In this document: positions 44,512-53,833 of the stretch, piece after piece
Position numbering within the stretch: position 1 is the stretch's first letter
How the letters are laid out: every line of letters starts with the position of its first letter
NCBI GenBank assembly: GCA_900539835.1
Contig: UQDR01000005.1
Span: 54,189 to 118,188, forward strand
Length of the DNA: 64,000 nucleotides
Source of the DNA: an uncultured Ruminococcus sp.
GTDB lineage: Bacteria > Bacillota > Clostridia > Oscillospirales > Ruminococcaceae
Direction: 5' to 3'
Program-made: the position numbers and the translations under genes
The notes under the pieces: generated by a model
Told to the model about the DNA's origin: nothing
Seen by the model: only the letters and a program-made list of their open reading frames with translations
Database searches by the model: none

Positions 44512-45222
44512 ATGATTATTTTAAAAACTATTTTGACTGCCTTAGCGTCAATTATAATAATGTTCCTCATATCAAAGCTTTTGGGAAATAAACAAATCTC
44601 AGAGCTTAATATGTTCGATTATATAAACGGTATAACCATAGGTTCAATTGCATCTGAAATGGCTGTTGCCGATAGTTGGGAAAATGTCTGGGTAGCCGGA
44701 ATTGCAATGACCATTTACGGACTTACCGGTTTCCTGCTTTCTATTTTCACAATAAAATCAATAAAAGCAAGACGTTTTTTTGCCGGTGTTCCTCTGCTTT
44801 TGATTGAGGACGGTAAAATGTATCCGGAAAATATCAAAACCGCAAAGCTTGATACAGGCGACTTGTTGACAAGAGCCAGAAATGCAGGATATTTTGATAT
44901 TTCACAAATTCAATATGCTATCCTTGAAAACAACGGTAAAATATCATTCATGCCCAAAGCTGTTGAAAAGCCTATCACATTAAAAGATTTAGGTCAGCAG
45001 AAACAGGACGAGAAACTATCTGTAAATGTAATTCTCGACGGCGTTATTATGGAAAGCAATTTGAAATATACCGGAAACGATATTAAATGGCTGACTGCTC
45101 AAATGAGACAGCAAGGCTTTACTTCTCCGTCAGATATCTTCCTCGGAATTGTCGACGGAAACAATAACTTCACCGCCTATCCACAAAATAACGAAAAAAA
45201 CAAAAAGAATTATTTTGATTAA
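44512..45222 (+). CDS. YetF-like DUF421 membrane protein, first copy
   Basis: A 236-residue protein with three hydrophobic segments at the N-terminus and a soluble domain. The pattern LLGNKQISELNMFDYINGIT with IGSIASEMA matches the DUF421 (YetF) family; the soluble part has a YFDISQIQYAILENNGKISF strand. In Bacillus sporulators, YetF-type proteins have been linked to spore germination permeability and stress, but the exact role is not settled. A GAGGTTACGG stretch before the ATG is a plausible ribosome site. The gene overlaps the maf stop by 4 bases from the opposite strand. A second copy lies at 59.0-59.7 kb. Confidence 0.87.
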   Translation: MIILKTILTALASIIIMFLISKLLGNKQISELNMFDYINGITIGSIASEMAVADSWENVWVAGIAMTIYGLTGFLLSIFTIKSIKARRFFAGVPLLLIEDGKMYPENIKTAKLDTGDLLTRARNAGYFDISQIQYAILENNGKISFMPKAVEKPITLKDLGQQKQDEKLSVNVILDGVIMESNLKYTGNDIKWLTAQMRQQGFTSPSDIFLGIVDGNNNFTAYPQNNEKNKKNYFD

Positions 45223-45803
45223 GATAGTATTTTTTTCAGCTTTGACGCAAGCTCCGACACCGGCAAACCAACAACGTTAAAATAATCTCCGTTGATTTTT
45301 TCTGCAAGCAAAGATCCCTTTCCTTGTATCCCATAAGCTCCTGCTTTATCAAACGGCTCTCCCGTCATGATATAAGCACATATATCTTCATCTGACAATT
45401 CCCTGAAAGTAACATCAGTTTCACAGCTGAAAGAATAATATTGACCTTTATAATAAATAACCGTTCCGCTAACTACCTGATGAGTATTACCCGAAAGATG
45501 TCTTAGCATTCTGTATGCGTCATCTTTATCCTTAGGTTTCCCCATAATCTCATCATGCAAAATAACCGCCGTATCACAGCCTATTACCAAACAATCAGGA
45601 TAAAGCAGCGCAACTTCCCTGCACTTTTCATATGCCAGACTCTGAGGTATGAGCTGTGCAGAGATTTTTTCATCAATTATTTCATCACCCTTTGCAGGAA
45701 CTATTTTGAACTTATCAAATATAACCGATAAAAGCTCCTTTCTTCTTGGTGACTGTGATGCCAAAATAACCTCGCAGTTCAAAAGCTTGCTCAAATTAAA
45801 CAT
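45219..45803 (-). CDS. maf: Maf-like nucleotide pyrophosphatase
   Basis: Maf/YhdE proteins hydrolyse non-canonical or modified nucleoside triphosphates and are linked to septum formation. The 194-residue protein has ILASQSPRRKELLSVIF near the N-terminus, the VIGCDTAVILHDEIMGKP catalytic segment, and DKAGAYGIQGKGSLLAEKIN with family GAYxIQGKG. GGGGAGA is the ribosome site. It is the last of a minus-strand cluster that includes the zinc-ribbon protein and SpoIID, though a terminator precedes it. Confidence 0.95.
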   Translation of the reverse strand: MFNLSKLLNCEVILASQSPRRKELLSVIFDKFKIVPAKGDEIIDEKISAQLIPQSLAYEKCREVALLYPDCLVIGCDTAVILHDEIMGKPKDKDDAYRMLRHLSGNTHQVVSGTVIYYKGQYYSFSCETDVTFRELSDEDICAYIMTGEPFDKAGAYGIQGKGSLLAEKINGDYFNVVGLPVSELASKLKKILS

Positions 45804-45816
45804 AAGTTTCTCCCCT

Positions 45817-45848
45817 AAAAAAGAGGATTCTGAATGAATCCTCTTTTC
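45817..45848 (-). terminator. Terminator after the zinc-ribbon coiled-coil gene
   Basis: AAGAGGATTC (45821-45830) pairs with GAATCCTCTT (45836-45845), a 10-bp stem with a five-base loop. On the minus strand TTTTTTAGG follows. It lies directly before the ribosome site of maf. Confidence 0.85.
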
Positions 45849-45854
45849 TTAATT

Positions 45855-46469
45855 TTATTGATTCATATTGCTTCCGCACTGAGAACAAAATTTTACACCT
45901 GACTCTTCCTCACTTCCACATTTAGGACAGAACACTTTATCTTCAGGCTTTTCAATTTTCTCTACTGCACTTTCAGCTTTTTCTGCATTTTCCTCTGTAT
46001 TAGGACCATCTTCAGTATCTGTTACAGGTGTTACAGCGTTTTCTGTTATAGTTATATCAATAACCGGCGCAGTATCCTCTATTATTACAGGCTCAGAATT
46101 CTGCACTTCCGAAACCGGCTGTTTAGCACCGCAATTAGGACAAAATGCAGCATCTCTTGAAACCTGTGCACCGCATGATGAACAAACCTTGACGCCTTTT
46201 AAATCGCTGATTTTTTCTCTGCTTTCATTAACCTCAGTAAGCAAAGCGTCAATCTCGCTTACAAGACGTTTAACTTCTTGATGTTCAATTTTATCCACAA
46301 GCTCAAGCTTGACAATACGTCCGATTTCAGTATATTTGCTGTTCACATCTGAAAGATTTTTATTGATCTTGCTGTTTAGCTTCGCAATTTCTGACATTCG
46401 CTTTGTTGAGTTGGAAACCGCAGTAGCTCCCGACGATAGTTTTTCACTGATTTTGTTAATAAACGACAT
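45855..46469 (-). CDS. Coiled-coil protein with two C-terminal zinc ribbons
   Basis: A 204-residue soluble protein. Residues 1-85 form a coiled coil (MSFINKISEKLSSGATAVSN and later KRLVSEIDALLTEVNESREK). Two zinc ribbons follow: CSSCGAQVSRDAAFCPNCG at about 95-115 and CPKCGSEEESGVKFCSQCG near the end, each C-x2-C...C-x2-C. An acidic Thr/Glu-rich linker joins them. The ATG at 46469 has GGAGG 6 bases upstream; longer starts overlap the spoIID end. It follows spoIID after 13 bases, so the two are likely co-transcribed. Function unknown. Confidence 0.8.
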   Translation of the reverse strand: MSFINKISEKLSSGATAVSNSTKRMSEIAKLNSKINKNLSDVNSKYTEIGRIVKLELVDKIEHQEVKRLVSEIDALLTEVNESREKISDLKGVKVCSSCGAQVSRDAAFCPNCGAKQPVSEVQNSEPVIIEDTAPVIDITITENAVTPVTDTEDGPNTEENAEKAESAVEKIEKPEDKVFCPKCGSEEESGVKFCSQCGSNMNQ

Positions 46470-46482
46470 AATAAAACCTCCA

Positions 46483-47784
46483 TTAATTATTGTAACTGCT
46501 ATTGTCTGTATTATCAGAGTTGTTTTCATTTTGGCTTAAATTAGATGATAAATTCTCATCTCCCTGTTCAGAGCTTTCCTCTGAACTATCCGGCTGTCCT
46601 CTTTCTACAGCCTTCTGATTCTCAGCTGAAAGCCCAATTGCCGTATCAAGATAATAATGTCTTAATATCTGATCATATTTATATCCGGCTTCCGCATAAT
46701 AACAAGCTCCCCACTGAGACATTCCCACTCCGTGCCCCCAGCCGTAAGTGGTGAATATAAAATTGCCGTTTTCATATTTAATCTCAAAAGCATTGTTTTT
46801 AAGTCCCAGCATGGCTGCTAAGACTGTTCCGGTGATCCTTGTCATTTTACCGTCTATTCTGCAGTGAGTATATTCATTGACCGTCATGTCCCCAACATAC
46901 CTTCTGCTGTATACAGACTGTATCTCGAACCATTTGGTCAAATCCTCCGGTAATTTTATATCAGTTTTGGACTCAATGATTTTCTTTACTTCATCCTTTG
47001 ATATCACAGTCTGAACTCCGTAATGCGGATCTTTCTCATCGTAAGGGCTTACAACCGATAGGAGATATGGATATCTCGTTCCCCATACCGCCGCACTTTC
47101 GGTGGTATATCCGGCTGTTGAAGCTGAATACACTGCATCAATTATTGAGCCGTCATAATAAACCGCCTGACCGCTTACTGAATTAACACAGTCCTCTATA
47201 ATTGACGAATATCCCTGTCTGAGCCCCACAGTCGGAATCTTACCGCATTCATCATGAAATCTCACATAAGAATAAGCTGCAACAGCCTGAGCCTTAATTG
47301 CTTCCCAACCCCAGCCGTCGCTTATTTCATTATTTACGATTTGACAAACAAGATCAAAACCGTTGAGCATTACTATTTTCTCCGAATTTTCATCAAAAAC
47401 AGAATAGAATTCCTGAGAAATATCTCTTGTCTCATTAAAATTTAACGGCACAGGCTCACATTCATATACAACCGTATAATCCTCAGGCATATTAACAACA
47501 AAGCTTTTTATCTCGGTCTTTTTCTGTTCAGCCTCTTGAGTTTTTGATTTTGTCTTTATCTTCACAGCCGTCAGTGACATATCATATTCACTTAATGCGG
47601 CTTTCTTAAAATCAGTAACTAAATACTGCTGATTTCCGGCTATTGACAGCGGACCGTCCTTCTGAGACTTTTCATAAGCTTTCCCGTCTTTGCTGAGAGC
47701 AGTTATTCCGATCACAGCTATCAAAACTAAGCTTACTACAGGAGGATATACTTTTTCTGCAAACCTCCTAATATCAAATTTCAT
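46483..47784 (-). CDS. spoIID: Stage II sporulation protein D, lytic transglycosylase
   Basis: SpoIID cleaves denuded glycan strands during engulfment, together with SpoIIM and SpoIIP. The 433-residue protein has one N-terminal membrane segment (VVSLVLIAVIGITALS). The catalytic Glu lies in IVNNEISDGWGWEAIKAQAV, followed by AAYSYV, YYDGSIIDAVYSASTAGYT and YGWGHGVGMSQWGACYYA near the end, all family motifs. The C-terminus is a low-complexity Ser/Glu/Asn tail. It is longer than the usual 330-350 residues because of the tail and N-terminal insertion. It is 13 bases upstream of the zinc-ribbon gene; spoIIM is at 31.4 kb. Confidence 0.93.
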   Translation of the reverse strand: MKFDIRRFAEKVYPPVVSLVLIAVIGITALSKDGKAYEKSQKDGPLSIAGNQQYLVTDFKKAALSEYDMSLTAVKIKTKSKTQEAEQKKTEIKSFVVNMPEDYTVVYECEPVPLNFNETRDISQEFYSVFDENSEKIVMLNGFDLVCQIVNNEISDGWGWEAIKAQAVAAYSYVRFHDECGKIPTVGLRQGYSSIIEDCVNSVSGQAVYYDGSIIDAVYSASTAGYTTESAAVWGTRYPYLLSVVSPYDEKDPHYGVQTVISKDEVKKIIESKTDIKLPEDLTKWFEIQSVYSRRYVGDMTVNEYTHCRIDGKMTRITGTVLAAMLGLKNNAFEIKYENGNFIFTTYGWGHGVGMSQWGACYYAEAGYKYDQILRHYYLDTAIGLSAENQKAVERGQPDSSEESSEQGDENLSSNLSQNENNSDNTDNSSYNN

Positions 47785-47840
47785 ATGTCTTCCTCTTTTT
47801 CAAAACTTCTTTATCAATATTAATGATAACAAATATAAGA

Positions 47841-47879
47841 AAAAAGTCAAGGCGGATTTAATAACTGCCTTGACTTTTG
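47841..47879 (-). terminator. Terminator after the SH3/SleB-type hydrolase gene
   Basis: GTCAAGGC and GCCTTGAC form an 8-bp stem around a loop of about 13 bases, with AAAAA on the left and TTTTGTAG on the right. It can act for the minus-strand hydrolase gene (47929-48948). Confidence 0.8.
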
Positions 47880-47928
47880 TAGTTTTTAACAATTTCATAA
47901 GTTAATTTTTATGCAATTCTAACAAAGA

Positions 47929-48948
47929 TTAATATTTAAAAAATCTTTGCCCCTCAAGCTCCATGCAAAAACTCAAAGTTTCAAACCATGCAGCAGTTGA
48001 ACCGCCGCAATACTTAGGAGCATAATAGAAAATTGCTCCGTTGCTGTTATCTTCCCCGTTCAGCGCTCTAAGTACACAATCCTTTGTATTCTGAGTCGGT
48101 GCGTTTACCTTATTGTAATAATTAGAAATAGCAGTAAACTGATTGTTAGCTGTCAAAACTCCCTTTAATGTATTGGGGAAATTCGGAGATTTAACTCTGT
48201 TAATAATTACATTAGCAACAGCAATCTTGCTCGCATCTGAACATCCTCCGGCTTCATTCTGGAGAACATAGCACATCATCTCAAACTCTTCATTGGTATA
48301 GCTTATTGTACCGCTGTTTACAGATGATGAAGAAGCTTCCGTCGGTTTTGGAGCTGGTGTGGATGTCTTTTTAGCAGGAGCAGAGTCAGTCAAATATTCC
48401 GCCATACAATAGCCCGTAATACCATCAGCTTTTATTCTGAGCCATCCGTCATTTGTCCTGCCGTTAACCGTTACCTTTTTACCGGCATTAAGCACCTTAA
48501 TAACACTGCTGTTTTTAGAAGCATCTGTTCTGAAATTAACCGCTTCTTTGACATACATTGTTTTTGAGCTGATCGACTCGGTTTTAGTAATTTTTGCTGC
48601 TGTTGTATTTGTCGTTACTTCTGTTTGAGCTGTTTTTGTTTTTTCAACAGCCTTTTGGGTTTTTGCAGCAGCTTTAGCCTTTGTTGTCACAATTTCAGCC
48701 TTATCAACGAGATCATACTCCTCAATTCCGGCTTTTTTCCAGTCAATAGACCCACTTAGTTCAGTTGTTTTTTCTGCAGCTGTTGTTTCCTTGCCGGAAA
48801 TGACTTCAGGGTTACCGATAACGCTCATTGCGCCAATGGTTCCTATTGTCAGAACACAGAGAATTCCTGCGCCCAGCATTGTTCCCATTTTCCTTATAGA
48901 AGGCTTTTTATTGCTAAGCTTGCCTTCTAAAGTCTTTTTCTGCTTCAT
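47929..48948 (-). CDS. SH3 domain cell-wall hydrolase of the SleB/CwlJ type
   Basis: A 339-residue exported enzyme: a basic N-terminus with one hydrophobic helix (GTMLGAGILCVLTIGTIGAM), a Lys/Thr/Ala-rich linker (TTKAKAAAKTQKAVEKTKTA), an SH3b domain at about residues 130-190 (NFRTDASKNSSVIKVLNAGK), and a C-terminal Hydrolase_2 domain, EEFEMMCYVLQNEAGGCSDA with catalytic Glu, then VANVIINRVKSPNFPNTLKG. Hydrolase_2 proteins such as SleB and CwlJ cut spore cortex peptidoglycan. The linker and SH3 domain are more typical of vegetative wall enzymes. The ATG at 48948 is preceded by AAGGGAAA; other starts lie further up. YpeB, the SleB partner, is encoded at 53.8 kb. Confidence 0.88.
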   Translation of the reverse strand: MKQKKTLEGKLSNKKPSIRKMGTMLGAGILCVLTIGTIGAMSVIGNPEVISGKETTAAEKTTELSGSIDWKKAGIEEYDLVDKAEIVTTKAKAAAKTQKAVEKTKTAQTEVTTNTTAAKITKTESISSKTMYVKEAVNFRTDASKNSSVIKVLNAGKKVTVNGRTNDGWLRIKADGITGYCMAEYLTDSAPAKKTSTPAPKPTEASSSSVNSGTISYTNEEFEMMCYVLQNEAGGCSDASKIAVANVIINRVKSPNFPNTLKGVLTANNQFTAISNYYNKVNAPTQNTKDCVLRALNGEDNSNGAIFYYAPKYCGGSTAAWFETLSFCMELEGQRFFKY

Positions 48949-49090
48949 TTTTACCACATTTCCCTTTCCGCAGACAGTTTCAGCATTTTCCTGTCCGCAA
49001 GGCAATATTTATGAAAAATACCGCCTCTCTGTGAACGTGAGAGATTTCACAGATTTTATTTATATTTTACATCTTATGATGTAATAAGCA

Positions 49091-50167
49091 TTAATATGCC
49101 CAGCCGAAATATTGTTTTTCATTTCCCCATATATCACGCCAGCATTTTGGAAAATAAACATCTTCGTCGGCTTTTTCCTTATAAGAGTCAATTATCAGAT
49201 CAAGATTGTCATCAGCATCCATTTTTTTTGCAGTTATGACCCATCTTATATCTTTGACTTCATTTGAACATATCTGAAGAGATATATAATCATCATCTTC
49301 TTCACATTCAACATCGCTTGAATACCATGAATATTTTCTTACATTTTCAATAAAGCTTTCAAACGTATGATCTTCGTCAAAATTACGATATCTCCAATAA
49401 TCAAAGATTTTTCCGTTATCCTGACTTTCCTCAGTATTTGCTATGTAGCATCCTATTATCACATATTTCTGATTGCTTTCATAAATAGTGTTAAACTCAA
49501 TTACCGGATGTTTTTTCAGGAAATCTACGCCCTGCTTATATTCAGCCAAATGAGTAAATGCCGTTCCGAGCGATCTCATATGATGACCGTATATCGTAAT
49601 ATTATCTGCCTGTCCCTTTTCATCAATCGGAACCATACAATCGGCATAAATACTTCCCGACTCATAGTATTCCTTATCGATATTCTTTTTCAAATAGTAA
49701 TTATTGCCCACTCTTGGGTCATCAGAAACATACTGCAAAACCGGATAATCAATAAAAAGATTTCCGCTTGAATCCGTCCAATCAGGGATCCTTATCCAAC
49801 CGACTGAATCTGAATTACGCTTCACCAGCTTTTTAGCCCAGCTCTGAACTTTTCTTTCCTTAGACTGTGCATCAGGAGATTCGTCATCGGGAGAAACCGT
49901 ATCGGAATCGTCCTCACTTTCAAATGTAGGTGAAAGCTCAGCCTGCATTTTCTGAACATAGCTTTTCTCTTCTTCATCAGTTTGAAGAAAAGCTTTAAGC
50001 TGTCCCAATGAAAAACAGAATACCACTATTGAAAAAATAAAGATAAATTTTCTAATAACTTCGTTCCTTCCATCGCCTTTCCAAGGGATGAAATATTTCA
50101 AGACTCTGACAAAAAAATTACTGTTATCTTTAGGAGTCAGATTTAAAGTTTCATTAGCCATTGACAT
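49091..50167 (-). CDS. Class B sortase
   Basis: A membrane transpeptidase that attaches surface proteins to the wall. The 358-residue protein has one N-terminal transmembrane helix (KFIFIFSIVVFCFSLGQLKA), an acidic linker, and a sortase domain from about residue 110: GWIRIPDWTD, then the catalytic His in NITIYGHHMRSLGTAF, the catalytic Cys in ISLQICSNEVKDIRWVITAK with the active-site Arg a few residues later. The TLxTC motif of many sortases is replaced by LQICS. The ribosome site is GAGGAT. The likely substrate in this window is the SPDTG protein at 28.6-30.4 kb. It overlaps no other gene and lies 9 bases after pncC. Confidence 0.92.
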   Translation of the reverse strand: MSMANETLNLTPKDNSNFFVRVLKYFIPWKGDGRNEVIRKFIFIFSIVVFCFSLGQLKAFLQTDEEEKSYVQKMQAELSPTFESEDDSDTVSPDDESPDAQSKERKVQSWAKKLVKRNSDSVGWIRIPDWTDSSGNLFIDYPVLQYVSDDPRVGNNYYLKKNIDKEYYESGSIYADCMVPIDEKGQADNITIYGHHMRSLGTAFTHLAEYKQGVDFLKKHPVIEFNTIYESNQKYVIIGCYIANTEESQDNGKIFDYWRYRNFDEDHTFESFIENVRKYSWYSSDVECEEDDDYISLQICSNEVKDIRWVITAKKMDADDNLDLIIDSYKEKADEDVYFPKCWRDIWGNEKQYFGWAY

Positions 50168-50176
50168 TTCTTATCC

Positions 50177-50719
50177 TCAACTTTCATAATTCTCACAAAG
50201 CTTCTTTAACATTTCAAGAGCTTTTACTGTTGTTATAGTTCGGATTTTTCTTCGGTCTAATTTTTCATATTCTTTATAGAGCATCAGGTCTTTCACAAGC
50301 TCGCTGTCCTTATATCTGACAGAAACAAAAACTGTTCCCACAGGCTTATCATCAGTTCCTCCGCCGGGACCAGCAAGGCCGGTAATTCCGACAGAAGCCG
50401 CAGAGCCTGTCAGCTTCCTAACTCCATAACTCATTTCAGAAGCAACCTGAGGCGAATAGACTGTATACTCTTTCAGTGTATTTTTGCCGACCCCAAGCAC
50501 TTTCATTTTCATTTCCTCGGTATAGGAACAAACTCCGCCCAAGTAAATTTTAGAAGCACCTGCTACTGAAGTAATCATCTGACTGACCATTCCTCCGGTA
50601 CAGCTCTCGGCTGTACTCAAAGTAATTTCTTTTGTCATAAAATATTCTACTACATGGGTTACGGCTCTGTCAATAGATTCTGTAACCATTTTGTCATCAT
50701 CAGCAAAAACCACTAACAT
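50177..50719 (-). CDS. pncC: Nicotinamide-nucleotide amidohydrolase (CinA C-terminal domain only)
   Basis: Deamidates NMN to nicotinic acid mononucleotide in pyridine nucleotide salvage. The 180-residue protein has the signature TLSTAESCTGGMVSQMIT and GLAGPGGGTDDKPVGTVFV, the complete CinA C-terminal domain with the catalytic Ser, and lacks the CinA N-terminal domain. The ATG at 50719 has GAGG 5 bases upstream; a longer frame starts at 50749 without a ribosome site. It is 9 bases before the sortase gene on the same strand, so the two share a transcript. Confidence 0.94.
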   Translation of the reverse strand: MLVVFADDDKMVTESIDRAVTHVVEYFMTKEITLSTAESCTGGMVSQMITSVAGASKIYLGGVCSYTEEMKMKVLGVGKNTLKEYTVYSPQVASEMSYGVRKLTGSAASVGITGLAGPGGGTDDKPVGTVFVSVRYKDSELVKDLMLYKEYEKLDRRKIRTITTVKALEMLKKLCENYES

Positions 50720-51200
50720 TTCTACCTCATTTCTCACAACTTTGCACATAAAAAACGCAAATATTATTTATAAATTGTTAATTGAGCAGTTTCATTTAAC
50801 TTAAAACAGTACATTTTCACGCTTATATTTTTAAATAAGTCTCACTTTTGTAAGTATTATACAAACAACATTCAAGTGCATTTTTATTTTATCTTTGCAC
50901 AAATCCCCGTAAACTGGGGGTTTTCTGCTTACTGTTCACCAAACATACAAAATTCACCACAAATCACCACAACATTTTATTACAATTTTATAATAGATTA
51001 ACCATTTTGTAACCAAAGAGTGCATTTTTATAATTTTCTCGTCTTATCAAACGCCGTATTTAAGAGAATTTCGCCGTTTAGTAAAGTTATTCAGCTTAAC
51101 ACCGGTGTTTATATCCATTATCTTACTTTAATAAATTCAGCAAGAATCATTTTGTATATTTTGCTAAAAATCAAGCTGTCAAGTTATAAAGCTTTATCGA
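50720..51200. other. Intergenic region between thiI and pncC, no gene recognised
   Basis: This 480-base AT-rich stretch contains CCCCGTAAACTGGGGG followed by TTTT (about 50907-50926), a small terminator-like hairpin in the plus direction. Around 50940-50975 are three near-copies of CACCA-type sequence (TTCACC, TTCACCAC, ATCACCAC). A 64-codon open frame on the plus strand from 51020 has no ribosome site and no recognisable composition and is taken as accidental. Nothing else stands out. Confidence 0.6.
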
Positions 51201-52376
51201 TTATTTATTTCTGATAATATAAGCTTTTGTATTGTCAATTGCCTTTTGAATAAGCGGCTCAAAGTCATATGATGCCTGAGCCTTTTCAACTTCCTCCAGT
51301 GTTGGTTTTGTTTTAGGGTGTTTAGGTGTGAACACGGTGCAGCAATCCTCATAAGGTTCGATTGAAGTTTCAAAAGTATCTATTTTTCTTGAGATCTCCA
51401 CAATTTCAGATTTATCAAGGCCTATACACGGTCTGAACACCGGTATTTTGCAGACTGCATCTGTGCAGACCATTGCATACATTGTTTGGCTTGCTACCTG
51501 ACCTATGCTCTCTCCTGTAACGAGGCACTGGATATTTTCCTTTTCACAAAAACGCTGTGCGATTTCCATCATTAGTCTACGCATAATAATTGTAAATAAT
51601 TCTTCCGGGCACACATCTCTGAGGACTTCCTGAATTTCAGTAAAGGGAACGCAATGGAAATTGATATCGCCGCAATATGCCGCCATTTTTTCAGCAAGCT
51701 TTTCTACTTTAAGTCTTGCACGTTCTGATGTATAAGGCGGTGCTTCAAAGTGAATAGCTTCAACGCAAACTCCACGCTTTGCGATCATATAGCCTGCAAC
51801 AGGTGAATCTATACCTCCTGACAAAAGAAGCATTGCTTTTCCGCTGCTTCCGACAGGCATTCCACCTGCGCCGTCGATTTTCAATGCGTGAATGAAAGCA
51901 TGCTCTTCACGGATTTCTACTGTAACAGTGACATCGGGATTATGTACATCCACTGTCAAATGAGGATATTTTTCAAGTATTTCGTGTCCGAAATCACGGC
52001 ATATCTCAGGTGATTTCAACGGAAACTTTTTATCTGCACGTTTAGCATTAACTTTAAATGTTTTTGCACCAAGCAGGGCATCCTCCAGATACTCCATAGA
52101 ATCATGAACTATAGAGTCCATGTTTTTTTCAACCATAAGTGCTCTGCACAATTTCGCAATGCCGAAAACTTTAGTAAGCTTTTCTTCAACCTCATCCATA
52201 TCTATATCATCGCTAAGCGGCTCGATATAAAGCGTTGACTGTGCACGGGAATAATTAAACTTTCCACAGAAGCGAAGTCTGCGCTTGACATTTTTCACAA
52301 GAATACTTTCAAAGGTATTTTTGTTTAAGCCTTTAAGAGCAATTTCACCATACTTGCATAAAATTAATTCTCTCAT
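51201..52376 (-). CDS. thiI: tRNA 4-thiouridine sulfurtransferase ThiI (no rhodanese domain)
   Basis: Makes 4-thiouridine at position 8 of tRNA and may also contribute to thiamine sulfur transfer. The 391-residue protein begins MRELILCKYGEIALKGLNKN, has a ferredoxin-like plus THUMP domain, and the PP-loop AMLLLSGGIDSPVAGYMIAK. A C-terminal Cys pair near DCCTVFTPKHPKTKP is typical. The rhodanese domain of the E. coli protein is missing, as in Bacillus, so sulfur would come straight from a dedicated NifS-type desulfurase, which is the gene upstream. AAAGGACGG is the ribosome site. Confidence 0.96.
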   Translation of the reverse strand: MRELILCKYGEIALKGLNKNTFESILVKNVKRRLRFCGKFNYSRAQSTLYIEPLSDDIDMDEVEEKLTKVFGIAKLCRALMVEKNMDSIVHDSMEYLEDALLGAKTFKVNAKRADKKFPLKSPEICRDFGHEILEKYPHLTVDVHNPDVTVTVEIREEHAFIHALKIDGAGGMPVGSSGKAMLLLSGGIDSPVAGYMIAKRGVCVEAIHFEAPPYTSERARLKVEKLAEKMAAYCGDINFHCVPFTEIQEVLRDVCPEELFTIIMRRLMMEIAQRFCEKENIQCLVTGESIGQVASQTMYAMVCTDAVCKIPVFRPCIGLDKSEIVEISRKIDTFETSIEPYEDCCTVFTPKHPKTKPTLEEVEKAQASYDFEPLIQKAIDNTKAYIIRNK

Positions 52377-52471
52377 TTTTTCTTACCGTCCTTTAGATTA
52401 TTTTCAAAAAAATCTGTTATTTTTAGTTGCTTATATATTATAAATAGTATAAAACATTTGTTTTTATCAAT

Positions 52472-53602
52472 TTATCTTATTTTACAGAGTCTTTTATCTG
52501 CTTCTTCAAGCGCATTAATTAAAATATCAATCTCTTTTTTCGTATTATTCTTTGAAAGGCTGATACGAATTGTAGAATCAAGATATTTTTCAGATACTTT
52601 AAACTCTTGCAGAACACTGCTTTTCTTTCCTTTTGAGCATGCCGAGCCGCTTGAAACATATATTTCCCGTTCCTCAAGAAAGTGAAGCAGAACTTCTGAT
52701 TTAAGTCCGCTGACAGCGATACTGTTCACATAAGGTGAACAATCGGCATCGGAATTCACATGAATATTATCATATTGACCGCACCTCTCAGACAAATAGC
52801 TCTGAAGTGATTTCACATACTCAAAACGCTGGTCAATGTTACCGCACAGTTCCTTAACAGCTTCAGAAAAACCACATATCAGCGGAATTGATTCGGTTCC
52901 TGACCGGAAAGACTTTTCCTGTCCGCCTCCTACTATAAAAGCCGGAATGCTGACACCTTTTTTCACATACAAAGCGCCTATGCCTTTAGGTCCATGGATT
53001 TTATGAGCGCTTAATGAAATCAAATCGGCATTAAGATTTTTGGCTTTGACGGGGATTTTCATAAAAGCCTGAACGCAGTCGCAATGGGTTAAAACCTGAG
53101 GATATCTCTTCTTTATAACAGAAAACGCTTTTTCCACCGGCAAAATAAAGCCGTTTTCATTATTGACATACATACAAGTTACAAGAAAAGTATTATCGTC
53201 CACAGCATTAATTATGTCTGCGGCATTAATTTTTCCGTTGGCGTCAGGCGACACTCTTATGATTTCAAAGCCTTCGCTTTCAAGACGCATACAAACCTCT
53301 GCTACCGACGGATGTTCAACAGATGTTGTAACTATTCTCTTTTTGCGCTTTCCGAACTTTTTTGCAGCGCCTATAATAGCAGTATTATTACTTTCTGTTG
53401 CGCCGGATGTAAAATAAATTTCCTGAGGCTGAACGCTCAATACTGAAGCAATAATATCTCTCGAATTATTCAACAGCTTTTCAGCGTCAAGTCCTAATTT
53501 ATGCAGTGATGATGGATTTCCGAAGCACTCAAGACCTTTTGCAACTGCTCTGCATACTTCGCTGCTTGGAGCGGTAGTTGCTGCATTATCAAAATATATC
53601 AT
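52472..53602 (-). CDS. Cysteine desulfurase, NifS/IscS-like partner of ThiI
   Basis: Removes sulfur from cysteine as a persulfide. The 376-residue PLP enzyme begins MIYFDNAATTAPSSEVCRAV, has the PLP lysine in LSAHKIHGPKGIGALYV and the catalytic Cys in YVSSGSACSKGKKSSV. The substrate-binding segment TSGATESNNTAIIGAAKKFG is present. From the ATG at 53602 (AAGGGA 8 bases upstream) it has the length of the NifZ/IscS group. It lies 95 bases upstream of thiI on the same strand, the arrangement of the Bacillus nifZ-thiI pair. Confidence 0.94.
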   Translation of the reverse strand: MIYFDNAATTAPSSEVCRAVAKGLECFGNPSSLHKLGLDAEKLLNNSRDIIASVLSVQPQEIYFTSGATESNNTAIIGAAKKFGKRKKRIVTTSVEHPSVAEVCMRLESEGFEIIRVSPDANGKINAADIINAVDDNTFLVTCMYVNNENGFILPVEKAFSVIKKRYPQVLTHCDCVQAFMKIPVKAKNLNADLISLSAHKIHGPKGIGALYVKKGVSIPAFIVGGGQEKSFRSGTESIPLICGFSEAVKELCGNIDQRFEYVKSLQSYLSERCGQYDNIHVNSDADCSPYVNSIAVSGLKSEVLLHFLEEREIYVSSGSACSKGKKSSVLQEFKVSEKYLDSTIRISLSKNNTKKEIDILINALEEADKRLCKIR

Positions 53603-53833
53603 TAAAACATTCCCTTTCACAAAAGTGCAGATATATTAATTATAGCATATATTTATAATTTTTTCAACAGATATTATATTGCTTTATTTTAGTCCGCAAA
53701 AATGTACTTAAAATAACATGTGTGAAATTTTTTGAACTATAAAATTTATTGAAAAGCAATGTATATTTTTCTTCTGTTAGCAAATAATATTGCCAAGAAG
53801 TACAAGATAATGTACAAAAAAGGAGTGAATGTA

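Noticed and set aside
51020..51214. 64-codon open frame in the thiI-pncC gap
   Set aside because: It starts with GTG, has no ribosome site, is AT-biased without a coding pattern, and runs into the thiI end.
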